A stretch of 64,000 bases of DNA. Origin: Malassezia japonica (Eukaryota > Basidiomycota > Malasseziomycetes > Malasseziales > Malasseziaceae). Made by a program: the position numbers and the translations under genes. Shown here piece after piece: positions 27,832 through 37,689 of the stretch. The stretch is taken from NCBI RefSeq assembly GCF_029542785.1, contig NC_083370.1, forward strand, positions 1,178,001 through 1,242,000. The letters are read 5' to 3'. Under the pieces are notes generated by a model. It worked only from the letters and a program-made list of their open reading frames with translations. It was not told the origin of the DNA and ran no database searches. Positions within the stretch are counted from its first letter, which is position 1. Each line of letters opens with the position of its first letter.

Positions 27832-30462
27832 TTAAAAGCCGTCATCGCCGCCAAAGTCGCCGCCGTCACCACCAAAGTCGCCGCCGTCTTCGGGGCACGG
27901 CGCTGCGTCGGGCGACATCCACGAGTCGGGTCCGGATCCATCGTCACCGCCCCCAAAGCCGCCGTCGTCGCCGCCGTCGTAGCCGCCGTCGCCGCCGCCA
28001 AAGACGCCGGATCCATCGTCACCGCCGTCAACGCCCTCGTCGGGGCACGGCTCTTGATCAGGCGACATCCACGAATCAGGGCTGTATCCTTGATCGCCAG
28101 TGTCGCCGCCGTCGTAGACGCCACTGCCGTCATCGCCGCCCTCACCAGGGCACGGCTCCTCGTCGGGCATCTCGCCGGGCATCTCGCCGCCCTGATCGCC
28201 GCCTTCATCGGGGCACGGCTGTTCTTGAGGAATCTCGCCGCCCTGGCCACCGCCTTGGTCACCGCCTTCTTCGGGGCACGGCTGCTCCTCGGGGCCCATG
28301 TCACCGCCCTGGTCGCCGCCTTCATCGGGGCAGGGAACGTCGGGGCTGCCACCCGGAGAGTAAGGGCTGCCAGGTCCAGGGCTGCCAGACGAGCCGGGGC
28401 TATTCGGCGAGTACGGAGAACCACCGCTTCCACCACCACCCGACGAGCCGGGACTGTACGGTGTCGTCCAAGGCGAGCCGCCCGAGCCACCGCCCGAGCC
28501 ACCTGGGCCGCCACGGCCACCGGACGAACCAGGGCCAGACGGCGACCAAGGAGAGCCGCCGTTACCGCCGGATCCGCCGCCGGATCCACCAGGACCACCA
28601 CCACCTCCCGACGAGCCGGGGCTGTACGGCGTCCATGGCGAACCGCCGCCGCTACCGCCGGGGCCAACAGGGCCGCTGTTTCCTGGGGTGCTCGAGGTCG
28701 AGGTCGACGAGGACTTGGATGAGGTTGACGAAGACTTGGACGTGGTCGAAGGCGACGAAGACGAGGACGAGGACTTGGAAGACGAAGGCGAGCTAGTGGG
28801 GTAACTCGGCGAAGTGCTGGAGGGCGAGTTCGACGTGCTGCTCGTGCTGGGAGAAGAGCCCGAGCCGCCGTTGCCGCCGTTGCCGCCGTTGCCGCCATTA
28901 CCGCCGTTGCCGCCGTTACCAGGAGAGCCACCAGAGCCAGGAGAACCGGGGGATCCGGGCGAGCCAGGAGAACCAGGAGAGCCAGGAGAGCCAGGAGAGC
29001 CGGGGGATCCACCCGATCCCGGCGAACCGCCAGAACCAGGAGAGCCACCATTGCCTCCGTTACCGCCAGACCCTCCATTGCCTCCATTGCCGCCGTGGCC
29101 AGGGCCTTTGCCGCCATTTTCTCCGTTACCTCCGTTTCCACCATTGCCGCCCGAGCCAGGAGAGCCACCAGAGCCAGGGAATCCGCCATTACCGCCGTTA
29201 CCACCGTTTCCTCCAGAGCCGCCGTTGCCTCCAGAGCCAGGAGAGCCGCCGTTGCCTGGAGACCCGCCCGAACCAGGCGAACCTCTGTTGCCACCACTGC
29301 CTCCATTGCCTCCGTTACCGCCGTGACCTCCGTGGCCACCGCGGCCACCGTTGCCTCCATTACCGCCCGAGCCAGGCGAGCCGCCGTTTCCACCATTTCC
29401 ACCGCTCCCGCCGTTACCTCCGTTGCCTCCGTTGCCTCCGTGACCATTGTGGCCGCCGTGGCCGCCATTGCCTCCGGAACCCCCAGAACCGCCGTTGCCC
29501 CCAGAACCGCCGGTCCCTCCGTTGCCTTCGTTGCCACCAGAACCAGGGGATCCAGGTGATCCGGGAGAACCAGGTGATCCGGGAGAACCTGGGGTGCCTG
29601 GAGAGCCGGGGGTGCCAGGAGATCCTCCCGAGCCAGGAGAACCTCCGTTACCCCCGTCGCCGCCGTTGCCTCCGTTGCCACCGTTGCCACCGTTGCCGCC
29701 GTGGCCGCGGTGGCCGCCCTTGCCTCCGTTGCCTCCAGAGCCGCCAGAGCCGCCCTTGCCTCCGTTTCCTCCGTTACCCCCGTTGCCGCCAGAGCCGCCG
29801 TTGCCGCCATGGTTTCCATGGCCGCGATGGCCGCCCTTGCCTCCGTTGCCTCCGTTGCCGCCAGAGCCGCCAGAGCCTCCGGATCCACCAGAGCCACCAG
29901 AGCCTCCGTTGCCTCCATTTCCACCGGATCCACCAGAGCCACCAGAGCCGCCGTTGCCGCCAGAGCCACCCGAGCCACCGGATCCGCCGGAGCCTCCAGA
30001 TCCACCAGAGCCTCCATTGCCTCCGCTGCCTCCGCTGCCTCCATTGCCTCCGTCGCCTCCGCTGCCTCCGCTGCCTCCGTTGCCGCCATGACCGCCACGG
30101 CCTCCGTGGCCACCTTTTCCGCCATTACCTCCATTGCCGCCATTGCCACCGTCACCTCCGTGGCCGCCCTTTCCTCCTTTACCCCCTTTGCCGCCATCGC
30201 CGCCCGAGCCCTTGGGCTTGTCGTCGTCGTCGGGCTCGTTGCAGTCGGCCGCCTTCTCCTCGATGCTCTTGCTATCATCCGGGAACTTGCTGCGGGTGTC
30301 GAGAACAAATCCAGGAATTGGCGTTGAAATGGGGTGCGCACTGCGCACGGAAAGAGAGTGTTCAGCGTTACGAGTAAAGTCTGCAGGCAGAGCACTTGTG
30401 CTGGCTGCCAGGTTGGCTAAGTAAATAGCCAACGCGACCCTCGATGTAGTAATAAACTTCAT
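27832..30462 (-). CDS. Secreted glycine-rich GGX-repeat protein with acidic PCP(D/E)EGG tail
   Basis: 876 residues; not recognised. Architecture: signal peptide (about residues 1-24, basic start then [11 protein letters not shown]); a short unique region to about 84 ending in an acidic DDDDK stretch; a long Gly-rich block (about 85-535) of GGX triplets where X is N, S, K, H, D or R, interrupted by collagen-like SPG/TPG runs; a Ser/Thr-rich linker (about 536-595, probable O-mannosylation); four or so [13 protein letters not shown] units (about 596-710); and an acidic tail with six PCP(D/E)EGG-like motifs and two PDSWMSPD copies. No GPI signal or membrane segment at the C-terminus. Reasonable guesses are a cell-surface or matrix structural protein or adhesin; the regularly spaced Cys in the tail could crosslink. 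A TATA-like element lies about 100 bp upstream. A same-strand frame is also open by composition and is discounted. Confidence 0.75.
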   Translation of the reverse strand: MKFITTSRVALAIYLANLAASTSALPADFTRNAEHSLSVRSAHPISTPIPGFVLDTRSKFPDDSKSIEEKAADCNEPDDDDKPKGSGGDGGKGGKGGKGGHGGDGGNGGNGGNGGKGGHGGRGGHGGNGGSGGSGGDGGNGGSGGSGGNGGSGGSGGSGGSGGSGGSGGNGGSGGSGGSGGNGGNGGSGGSGGSGGSGGSGGNGGNGGKGGHRGHGNHGGNGGSGGNGGNGGNGGKGGSGGSGGNGGKGGHRGHGGNGGNGGNGGNGGDGGNGGSPGSGGSPGTPGSPGTPGSPGSPGSPGSPGSPGSGGNEGNGGTGGSGGNGGSGGSGGNGGHGGHNGHGGNGGNGGNGGSGGNGGNGGSPGSGGNGGNGGRGGHGGHGGNGGNGGSGGNRGSPGSGGSPGNGGSPGSGGNGGSGGNGGNGGNGGFPGSGGSPGSGGNGGNGGNGENGGKGPGHGGNGGNGGSGGNGGNGGSPGSGGSPGSGGSPGSPGSPGSPGSPGSPGSPGSPGSGGSPGNGGNGGNGGNGGNGGNGGSGSSPSTSSTSNSPSSTSPSYPTSSPSSSKSSSSSSSPSTTSKSSSTSSKSSSTSTSSTPGNSGPVGPGGSGGGSPWTPYSPGSSGGGGGPGGSGGGSGGNGGSPWSPSGPGSSGGRGGPGGSGGGSGGSPWTTPYSPGSSGGGGSGGSPYSPNSPGSSGSPGPGSPYSPGGSPDVPCPDEGGDQGGDMGPEEQPCPEEGGDQGGGQGGEIPQEQPCPDEGGDQGGEMPGEMPDEEPCPGEGGDDGSGVYDGGDTGDQGYSPDSWMSPDQEPCPDEGVDGGDDGSGVFGGGDGGYDGGDDGGFGGGDDGSGPDSWMSPDAAPCPEDGGDFGGDGGDFGGDDGF
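28860..30210 (-). repeat. GGX/SPG coding minisatellite
   Basis: A tract of about 1.35 kb of degenerate 9-nt units (on the + strand variants of ccgttgcct, ccgccagag) that encodes the GGN/GGS/GGK tripeptides and SPG runs of the glycine-rich protein. Units differ mainly at third positions and at the X residue, so copies have drifted while the protein pattern is kept. Such tracts commonly vary in length between strains. Confidence 0.85.
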
Positions 30463-30781
30463 GTTGGGTACGCTTCAGTACGGTAAGCTTCGGTCGGAAA
30501 AAGTACTACGCGACTAGGAGCTGCGTCTTGAGCGCAGTGGGGTGCCCCGTCCACGGGGCCTTTTTTTATAGACAGCCATCGAGCGCTTCCGTGCCCCATC
30601 CAGTGGCGGCTTTTGGCGCGCACAGCACAGCTTGTGCGCATGTCTGTGCACACACAAACCCCCTCAAAATGACGGCTTTCCATTCGCTTCATTATCGTTC
30701 ACGATCCTATTCTCATTCATCATTCCGCCAACCACACGCGCGCCGATCCGCGCCAACGCCCGTGCGTTGCTCGCCTCCACA
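30463..30781. promoter_or_regulatory. Gap upstream of the glycine-rich gene with a TATA-like element
   Basis: 319 bp between the glycine-rich start and the GAL7 stop. On the minus strand TATAAAAAAA lies at 30570-30561, about 100 bp upstream of the ATG at 30462, preceded by a GC-rich inverted repeat (GCCCCGT-CC-ACGGGGC, 30544-30559). Few genes in this window have so clear a TATA box, fitting a strongly regulated secreted product. Nothing else recognised. Confidence 0.45.
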
Positions 30782-31950
30782 TCACGCCGCAAAGTGCGTC
30801 GTGGCACAATCGCGCAGACGCGCCGCGGCGCTCTCTGCAGTAATGTCGCGCTGAGGCTCGGCCATCATCTCGAATCTGACATAAGTAGCACAACGTACCC
30901 AACCAAAAACTTGCGCACCGTCGCGCTGCGCAAGAGGGGGGGATAAAAGTGGACGTGGAGCAGTGCAAAGTCGCTGTCACCTTCGTGTCCGTGCGCACAG
31001 TCGGCCGGGACCGGGCGCTGGTGCAACCCCATCGAGTAGGGGAACGAGGTCAGGAAAAGGTTGTCAAAGCGGCACGCGACTTCGCCCATAATCGCCGCAA
31101 AACTTGCCGTCTCGTCTGGGGTAAGATCGGCGAGCGATGCGACAAAGCGGCGGTGCGGCACGACGAGCATTTCAAACGGCCACACAGCCCAATAAGGAAC
31201 AAGCGCCACAAAGTGCTCGTTCGCCGTCACCACACGGGGACGCTCAGGCGTGTTGAGCTCGAGGTGCGCATACTCCAGCAGGAGCGACGGCCGGCCGTGT
31301 GCGTCGCGCGCGCCTTGGGCCTCGGCGTTGCGCGAGTCCAATGCAAATTCGCGCATGCTCTGCATTTCCTGCTTGGGCTCGTTCGGAACGTAGTCCAAGC
31401 TCCATACTTGGCCATGGGGGTGGGGGTTACTGCACCCCATCGCACTCCCTTTGTTCTCAAAAAACTGGATGTAGCGAATGAATGGATTCTCTTTGGGAAT
31501 TTGCTGGTACAGCTGCTTCCACGCCTCTACGATCGGCACAATATGTTTTTGCGACGAGTACGGAGGCGTAGTCAGTTGTGCAAGTGTCAGGTCGTGCCGG
31601 GGGTTAAAGCATAGAACATAGCACTTTCCGCGCGCTGGCTCGACGCGAAAGAGGCGCGCGGCAATGCTGTCGCTTCCCTCTTTCGCTTCCACTTCGTCCG
31701 GCTTTAGCGCTGCATAGTCGTTCTCAAAGATGAACGTGTTGGTGTACGTGTCATTCGTCGCGCCGGTCGCACGGGTGTTGCCGGGGCACAGGTAGCACTT
31801 TTCATCGTACTCCGGAAGCTGTGTTTTTCCCGCCTCTTCCTGTGCGCCTTGCCATGGCCTCTGCGTACGGTGGGGCGAGCACAGGACAAACTCCTGCTGC
31901 AGCGGATTCCAGCGGCGGTGCGGGTGCTGCGAAGGATCCAGCGCGACCAT
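30782..31950 (-). CDS. GAL7: Galactose-1-phosphate uridylyltransferase
   Basis: Exon 1 31950-30899 and exon 2 30875-30782 with a 23-nt intron; 381 residues, a normal length. Seen: HPHRRWNPL near the start, the zinc ligands in KCYLCPGN (CxxC), and the active site SNPHPHGQVW (HPH, nucleophilic His covalently bound to UMP). Splicing adds the conserved C-terminus VGFEMMAEPQRDIT. The enzyme swaps UMP from UDP-glucose to galactose-1-phosphate in the Leloir pathway. No GAL1 or GAL10 homologue lies in this window, so it is not part of a local GAL cluster. The ATG sits only 16 bp after the stop codon of the upstream same-strand PXA gene, leaving almost no room for a private promoter. Confidence 0.95.
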
Positions 31951-31966
31951 CGTGGGGCTGACTAAG

Positions 31967-33406
31967 CTATGGTGTTGCGGTCTGTGCGCCGCATACTACC
32001 AGGAGCCCTTCGTAGAGCATGAGGGCGCACCAGAGATTTGGCACGGCAGCGGCAGGTGAAAAGAATGGCGCAAGGGCGTGCGCGATCGTCTGCTTCTGGA
32101 TCTCCTCGTTGGCACCGTACAGGGTCCGTAGGAATTCTGTGTGAGAAGGGCAACGTACCAGGGGTATAAAGCCAGCAGCGTGCACACAGGCGCTCCCAAT
32201 CGCGCTTTTGTTCGTCATGTGTAGGCTCTGACGTGCTAGGGCCAACTTCGCGGGACAATAGCTCGTTCACCGCATCGAGCGATGCTGTGGCTGTGGTATA
32301 ATTGTACACCGCTCCGTCGGCACGCCGTGTGATTTCGCTGCGTTAGCCAAGCAACGTACCGGTCGAGCCATGGCGAACATAGGGTGCAGAGACAGAGCAA
32401 AAGGACATGCAGCAGGGCCCCAATGGGCCGCTGAGAGAGCTGGAGCGTTTCCGTGATCAAGGAAAAGAGGACCATGGTAGGTGACGTCGCGCGGTCCCTC
32501 GGCAGCGCGGGGCGCACGAAAGCCGTGGCTGTTGTGCGCTTCCGTTTTATGCGCCGCCATGCTCGTGTTCCGCCAGACCGCGTCCATTTCCACACGCGCT
32601 TGAGAAAGAGAAAGACCGTGTTGCGTACGGAAAGCAGGAGAATATACATCGTCGACATGGTCTGGGTAAGCCGCGCAACGTACCATGCGTGCTTCGTACG
32701 CGCTCTGGGCCTTGTCCAGGATGCTGTGCATGACCATGCACAGGAACTGCGGGCGGCTTACTTGGGTCAGGATGGCGCCCATGGCAAACACGAGCACATC
32801 GCGCACGAGCACCACCTCGAGCGGCGCAAATGAGGGGTCGCCTTCCGGCACGTCGCGCTGGATGCTTTCGAGTAGAGCGGTAATTGTTGCTCGGAGGTAG
32901 GCGTCGTCCAGCGCGCCGTCGACAATGCCGTGGTGGGGCGACAGAAGCATGTACCGCTCTGCCGTCTCGTTCACCGGCAGCCCCTCTTTGGGCAGCGCAT
33001 CGGTCGCGCTGCGAAACTGGCGCAAATGCTGGAGGAGGACGCGCGGCGACCGCCCTACTACCATGTCAACAACCCTGACGCGTGCGTGCTCCACGCCGAG
33101 CACTGCCGTTGGCGCAACGTACGCGAGGTCCACCGCGCCGGTCCGCTGCTGCACCACATGCACAACAGGCCGCAGTGCACTGACCATTTCGTGAAAAAAC
33201 GCGCGGTCGCTTGTCAGCTTGCCGTACCAAGGCAGAATATGCTTGCGGCAGAGGACCAGCAGCAAGGTATGCAGTGCCACGTCCAGCTCGACTACCTCTT
33301 GGTATCCCTCGTCGCCATCGACAAGCAGCGATAGCGAATCCGCGCTCGCTTGGGGATAAAAGACGCGCCGTACGGCCGCCCTTGCCTCTGGCCGCGGCGA
33401 GCGCAT
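31967..33406 (-). CDS. PXA-domain (sorting-nexin-associated) protein
   Basis: Four exons: 33406-32684, 32661-32360, 32337-32159, 32136-31967, with three 22-nt introns; 457 residues. The first 230 residues resemble the PXA domain: AVRRVFYPQASADSLSLL, ELDVALHTLLLVLCRKHILPW YGKLTSD region, PHHGIVDGALDDAYLRA and QFLCMVMHSILDKAQSAYEA. PXA domains occur in Mdm1/Pxa1/SNX13-type proteins at membrane contact sites; no PX, RGS or nexin-C domain follows here. The C-terminal half has one strongly hydrophobic stretch (ALLHVLLLCLCTLCSPW) and no recognised domain. The start ATG at 33406 is 42 bp from the divergent CTR start. Function not assigned beyond family. Confidence 0.65.
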
Positions 33407-33432
33407 AAGGAAAGTTGGCCCATGCGAAAAGC

Positions 33433-33438
33433 CACGTG
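33433..33438. promoter_or_regulatory. CACGTG E-box between PXA gene and CTR gene
   Basis: Perfect CACGTG in the 42-bp divergent gap when the CTR start is taken at 33449. Its location argues mildly for that start over the in-frame ATG at 33422. Confidence 0.3.
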
Positions 33439-33448
33439 CACATCCACG

Positions 33449-34178
33449 ATGGAGCACGGTGGAGAGGGCCATTCGATGCCCATGCCGGGGCACGAAGGGC
33501 ACCATATGCCCGAGCATGACGGCACAGGCAACCCCTGCATCATGAGCATGACGTGGAACTCGAACACACGCGATGTGTGCATCATTACGCCCGCGTGGCA
33601 CATCCGGTCGAGCCAAGGATTCGTCGCGTCGCTCCTCGTGATCTTTGGCGTGAGTGTCCTGTACGAGTACCTGAAGTGGGTGGTGCGGTGCCTGGACGTG
33701 GCGATTGTGCGTCTCGAGGCGGCGAGCGCGTCGCCATATGCACGGTCAAGGCGCGAGGGCGAGGCCGACACGGACGGCGAGGCGGCCGCCGCGTCGCTCC
33801 TGCGCCCCCGTCCGACCAACGCGCGTCGCCTGATTCCCCTGACGTACGCGGACCTCGTTGCGAACGATGCCGAAGAAGATGCGCCTGTGACGACCAAGCG
33901 GAGCAGGCCCGCGCCAAGTGCACTGCGGCTCCTGTACGTATTCTATCTAACCCAGTCCCGTGTCGATGCAGACGCCGACGCGCTTGCATAGCGTGCGCTC
34001 GCTGCTGTACGGCGTGCAGGTCTCCATTGCCTGCTTTCTGATGCTGGTCATGATGACCTATAATTCGTGGCTGATTGGCGCGATCGTTGCTGGCGCCGTC
34101 CTCGGCGCCTTCCTGTATAACCACGCGCCGAGCGGCGCGGCCAAGATGTTTGACGACAAAGGCACCGCGTGCCACTAA
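33449..34178 (+). CDS. CTR-family copper transporter
   Basis: Exons 33449-33933 and 33956-34178, one 22-nt intron, 235 residues. The N-terminus is a Met/His-rich extracellular copper-collecting region (MEHGGEGHSMPMPGHEGHHM), followed by MSMTWNSNTRDVCII, TM1 (QGFVASLLVIFGVSVLYEYLKW), a long cytosolic loop with Arg-rich and acidic parts, TM2 with the MxxxM copper-selectivity motif (CFLMLVMMTYN), and TM3 with GxxxG (AGAVLGAFLYNH). Ctr proteins form trimers importing Cu(I). The last coding bases include Cys-His (TACH), a plausible metal-passing tail. The stop TAA overlaps the convergent DCD1 stop (CTAA at 34175-34178). Plasma membrane versus vacuole cannot be decided. Confidence 0.9.
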
Positions 34179-35277
34179 AACGGCGGATTGTACTTGCGGA
34201 ACTTGACGCCCGCCTCGGCAAAGATCTGCGCGCTGCGTCCGTCCATGCTGTACTCGAGCTGGTACACGACCTCCATCACACCCGTCTGTACAATCTTGAC
34301 GGCACACCGCAGGCACGGACAGCTGCGTGAGTAGCGCGACGTACGTGTTGCAGTAAATAATCGTTCCCTCGGCACCGCCCCGGTCGCGGCCCAGTTCCAG
34401 CAACGCGTTTTCCTCGGCGTGCAGGCACAGGCACTCGTCCAGGTTGCTGCCACACGGCGCGCTCTCGTTGCAACGCGCGCAGCCGCCTTCGTTGCAGTTG
34501 GTCAGCCCACGCGGCGTGCCATTGTAGCCGGTCGAGAGCACGCGGTTTTTGCGCACGATCACCGCACCCACACGGCGCTTCATGCAGTTGGAGCGCAGCG
34601 AGGCAAGCGAGCACAGCGACACAAAGTAGGTGTCCCACGTCGGGCGCAGCCTGTGCATCGACGGGAGCGCGAGCGAGTCGAGGTGCTCGTACAGCTGCGT
34701 AATATGGGTAAACGTGTTCGTGATCCGCAGCTGGCTGCGCGAGAGGAGCGCGGCGAGCGCAGACGAGCTCGACGGGACCGACGCCGAGACCAGCACGCCA
34801 TTCTGCTGCAGCAGCGAGAGGTTCGACACGTCCGAGGCGAGCGAGGTGTCGGGATCGTCGTCTTCTGACGATGTGGTATCTTGGCCCTCGCCCGTTCCGT
34901 ACAGAATCCGGTCGTCGTTCGCGACAAAAGCTTCGAGGTCCACCGGGCCGAGCGCACTGCGTTAGAAGAGAGACGTACCGCGCCTTGGCACGCGCCCACC
35001 GCTGCATGATCGGTGCATCGATGCCCACCAGCAGGAAAAAGGGGCGCTTCTCAAACATGCTGATCAGCTCCGAGGTATCCAAATCGAGTGTCACATAGTT
35101 GGTCTGCCAGTGTGCGGTGACGTGCTGCAGCATCACGTCGGCGGACGTGAAATGAAGGCCCGCACCCTGGGGCGCACGAGAGCCAAGCGTCACCTGCGTG
35201 AACCCATGCCGCTCTACGAGGTACTCGGCCACCGACGACTTGCCGGAGCACACCAGGCCTACGAGCGCAAGCAGCAT
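34175..35277 (-). CDS. DCD1: Deoxycytidylate (dCMP) deaminase
   Basis: Exons 35277-34979, 34956-34345, 34322-34175, two 22-nt introns, 352 residues. N-terminal part (MLLALVGLVCSGKSSVAEYL) carries a P-loop-like GLVCSGKSS as in fungal Dcd1; the C-terminal half has the zinc site: HAEENALLE (His and catalytic Glu) and, rebuilt across intron 2, CPCLRCAVKI (two Cys). The enzyme converts dCMP to dUMP for dTTP synthesis. An insertion of about 60 Asp/Ser-rich residues separates the two parts. The ATG at 35277 was chosen because the conserved family start MLLALVG coincides with it; an in-frame ATG at 35307 exists. Confidence 0.92.
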
Positions 35278-35314
35278 GATGCAAGACGCGTAGCGCGTCG
35301 CGTGCATATTTCCA

Positions 35315-36332
35315 CTACGGCGAGAGTACGTCCAGCGCGCCGAGGCCCTGGATGATGTAGGTCGGCACGGCTGGCGCGTCGCTGGCCTGGACGTCGGCCT
35401 CGGTCGAGATACCGGTGAGGACGAGCAGCGTGTCGACGCCGCCGTTGCGGCCAAATGCAATGTCGGTATTGAGGCGGTCGCCGACCATGACGGTGCGCGA
35501 CTTGTCAAAGTGCCGGCTGGCAAAGATGGTGTCGATCATCGGCTGGTTTGGCTTGCCGATGACTGTCGGCGTGCGCTTCGATGCGTCGCGAATACCCGCC
35601 CAGACCGAGCCTGCGCCCGGCCAGGGCCCCTCTTTCGTAGGAAAGGTCGTGTCGTCGTTCGTGCACAGAAAGTGGCACCCGCCTCCAGTCTGGCCGGCCT
35701 GGACGTCGTCGGTCGCGTTCGGGCGCGTAATGTACTTGAACGCCTTGGCCATCTTGACATATGTGAGCTGCGTGTCGATGCCGCACAGCACCGCGCCGAC
35801 GCTGTGGTCCAGCACGCCTTCGGCGAGCAGCGGCGAGAAGTCGGTGCCCTGGATCGCAATGTCGCTCCCATCCTGCATTAGCTAGTGCATACGTACCGTT
35901 CCGCCAACGTGCTGCACGCCCACCGCGTCGAGCTCCTCCTCGAGGCCGCCCATGCCGATGACAAACACCTTGCGGTCGGTCGGGAAGTTGAGCACGTCTT
36001 TGAGGTAGAGCGCCGAGGCGTACGCCGACGAGAACACCTCGTCCTGCGACGCCTGGATGCCTAGAGACTCGAAGCGCTCGAGCAGCAGCCTGCGGCTCTT
36101 GCTCGCATTGTTAGTCACAAACAAGACGCGCTTGCCCAGCTTGCGCAACTTTTGCAGGACCGACACGACGCCCGGCAGCGCTTCCGTGCCCGACCAGAGC
36201 ACGCCGTCGCAGTCTACATCAGCCAAGGCACGTACCAAACAGAAAGTTGTCGTACTTGTCGACGAGCGTCGCGAGTTCCTCCTTCTCCTTGAGGAACGTA
36301 TAGGCGCCGTTCGGCGCTGTCGTAGGGACCAT
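35315..36332 (-). CDS. PHO13: HAD-family p-nitrophenylphosphatase / phosphoglycolate phosphatase
   Basis: Exons 36332-36236, 36213-35897 and 35872-35315; introns 22 and 24 nt; 323 residues. HAD motif I is DCDGVLW, split by intron 1; motif II is VLFVTNNASKS; the C2 cap is followed by IGKPNQPM (motif III Lys) and MVGDRLNTDIAFGRNGG (motif IV). This is the Pho13/PGP class, a cytosolic metabolite-repair phosphatase removing toxic side products such as phosphoglycolate. Located 33 bp after the voltage-sensor-like gene and 37 bp before DCD1, all on the minus strand. Confidence 0.92.
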
Positions 36333-36365
36333 CGTGGTGGGGATGTATGCGTGCGCACGGATCGA

Positions 36366-37376
36366 CTACAATTCGGCCTCGTCGTCTACGGCGATAATGG
36401 TATCATGAGGCTGCGTCTCGGCGGCGTGCGTATGAGGCGTCCAGCCCATGCCGTGTGTGCGCTCGTTGCCGCCGTCGCGCATGCGCTGGCGCGCGAGCGT
36501 GCCCTCCTCCTCGAGGTCGAGGTCGAGGTCGAGGTTGTATCCCTGTGCGTCGCTCAGGTCGATCGCCGTGACGCGGCTCGCGACATTGTAGCCCGAGCGG
36601 CGGATCACGCTCAAGAGACGCGTGCACTGGATGACGTTGCGCGCAATGAGCAGCAAACTGTCGATCAGCTCCTCGCCCCGCCCGCTGCGCTGCGAGTACG
36701 GCGAGCACCCGTGCCCGAACGAGAGAACGACGAGCGTGAGGAGGCAAAGCGCGACGAGGCACAGGTCGACAATGTTGAACGTCGACTTCCAAAAGTGCTT
36801 GCCAAACGCGAGGAAGCGCACACCGACCTCGGCGACCAGCACGAGGTTCACGACGAGCTCGAGCAAGTAGAAAGCCGGCCCCGGGCACGTCCATAGCAGG
36901 GACATGACCACGGTCATGAGCGAGAGAAAGGCCATTGTCGCATAGAGGTAGAGGTAGGTCGTCGAGTGCACGAAGCGGTTGGCCAGGCCCTTGAGCACTT
37001 CTTCGCGCGACAGCGCATGTTGGCCATTGGCGGTCGGCAGTGCAAACGCAGGCGCAAGCACGTCGATCCCAAACGTGTCCTGGTGAGAGATGGGCTGGGC
37101 GGTGTCGTGGCCCAGCGGAATGCTTTCGTGCGGGCGTGCGCGGCCTGCCGACGTCATGTTGGCACGGTGTGCGTCCGCGTCGTCCAAGTGGGGCTGATAC
37201 GCGCTAGAGCTCGCGCTAACGTTGCCTGTCGATCCATCCGATATCGGCACCCACGGCACCGACTGTACAGGGGCGCGTGCCGAACGCGCTCGGTGGGGGT
37301 AAATGGTGGGCGACGGTGAGGAGCATCGTGTCGTGCAAAATAATTCTATTTCACGAAAAAAGTGTACTACCAACAA
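36366..37376 (-). CDS. Voltage-sensor-like four-helix membrane protein
   Basis: Single frame of 336 residues as read from the ATG at 37376; the first 70 residues are low-confidence and the true start may be a later Met (e.g. in ANMTSAGRARPHES). Four hydrophobic segments: YLYLYATMAFLSLMTVVMSL, AFYLLELVVNLVLVAEVGVRF, STFNIVDLCLVALCLLTLVV and an amphipathic S4-like segment ARNVIQCTRLLSVIRRSG with periodic Arg. Negative residues in S2 and S3 (E, D) fit a voltage-sensing domain. No pore helices or selectivity filter follow; the tail is acidic and ends in DDEAEL. This may be an ion-transport-domain fragment such as a voltage-gated proton channel-like or sensor-only protein. Assignment is by helix pattern. 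Confidence 0.55.
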   Translation of the reverse strand: MLVVHFFREIELFCTTRCSSPSPTIYPHRARSARAPVQSVPWVPISDGSTGNVSASSSAYQPHLDDADAHRANMTSAGRARPHESIPLGHDTAQPISHQDTFGIDVLAPAFALPTANGQHALSREEVLKGLANRFVHSTTYLYLYATMAFLSLMTVVMSLLWTCPGPAFYLLELVVNLVLVAEVGVRFLAFGKHFWKSTFNIVDLCLVALCLLTLVVLSFGHGCSPYSQRSGRGEELIDSLLLIARNVIQCTRLLSVIRRSGYNVASRVTAIDLSDAQGYNLDLDLDLEEEGTLARQRMRDGGNERTHGMGWTPHTHAAETQPHDTIIAVDDEAEL

Positions 37377-37689
37377 ACTTTCTTGCGGCAGTGCGCCCAG
37401 GACCTCTGCGCGCGCCGCTGGATCGCTGTCTACCCCACGCTGTCCGCGCGGCGGCGTCGCGATGCCACCGTGGCAGTGAGCCCCGTGAAGTCACGTGACA
37501 AGGCGTTGCGCAGCATCATTGGCCACCCCATGCAAGGGCGGCAGGGCGGGCCTACTGGGCCGCAGGCAATTCCGCTCCCCGGCAAGTCGGTCGCGCGGCG
37601 AAGCGGCTGGCTTGCTCCTGCCCGTGTTGTACGGTGGACCTGTGAGAGACGGCAAGCGACCTCAAATTGAGGTGTAACAGGTAGTCGTC
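37377..37689. promoter_or_regulatory. Divergent promoter of the voltage-sensor and casein kinase genes with a palindromic E-box
   Basis: 313 bp without a credible coding region. A 10-bp palindrome GTCACGTGAC sits at 37490-37499, a Cbf1-type site, and ATTGG (CCAAT inverted) occurs at 37517-37521. No RNA gene recognised. Confidence 0.45.

Noticed and set aside
27798..30395. An 865-codon open frame on the same strand as the glycine-rich gene, shifted by one base, plus several plus-strand frames of 150-310 codons.
   Set aside because: The 9-nt coding repeats contain no stop triplets in other frames; the shifted products are monotonous Ala/Val/Glu/Thr repeats or Pro repeats without signal peptide or domain. 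Composition explains them.
30544..30570. GC-rich hairpin followed by seven Ts, like a rho-independent terminator.
   Set aside because: The genome is eukaryotic and intron-rich. On the minus strand the T-run reads TATAAAAAAA at promoter distance from the glycine-rich gene, a better explanation.
30782..31950. A GAL gene cluster around GAL7.
   Set aside because: Neighbours are a PXA protein, a copper transporter and a glycine-rich protein; no galactokinase or epimerase is present in the window.
37377..37689. Possible tRNA or other RNA gene in this gap.
   Set aside because: No A-box/B-box pair (GGTTCRANYCC) or cloverleaf arms could be found here or in the other long gaps.
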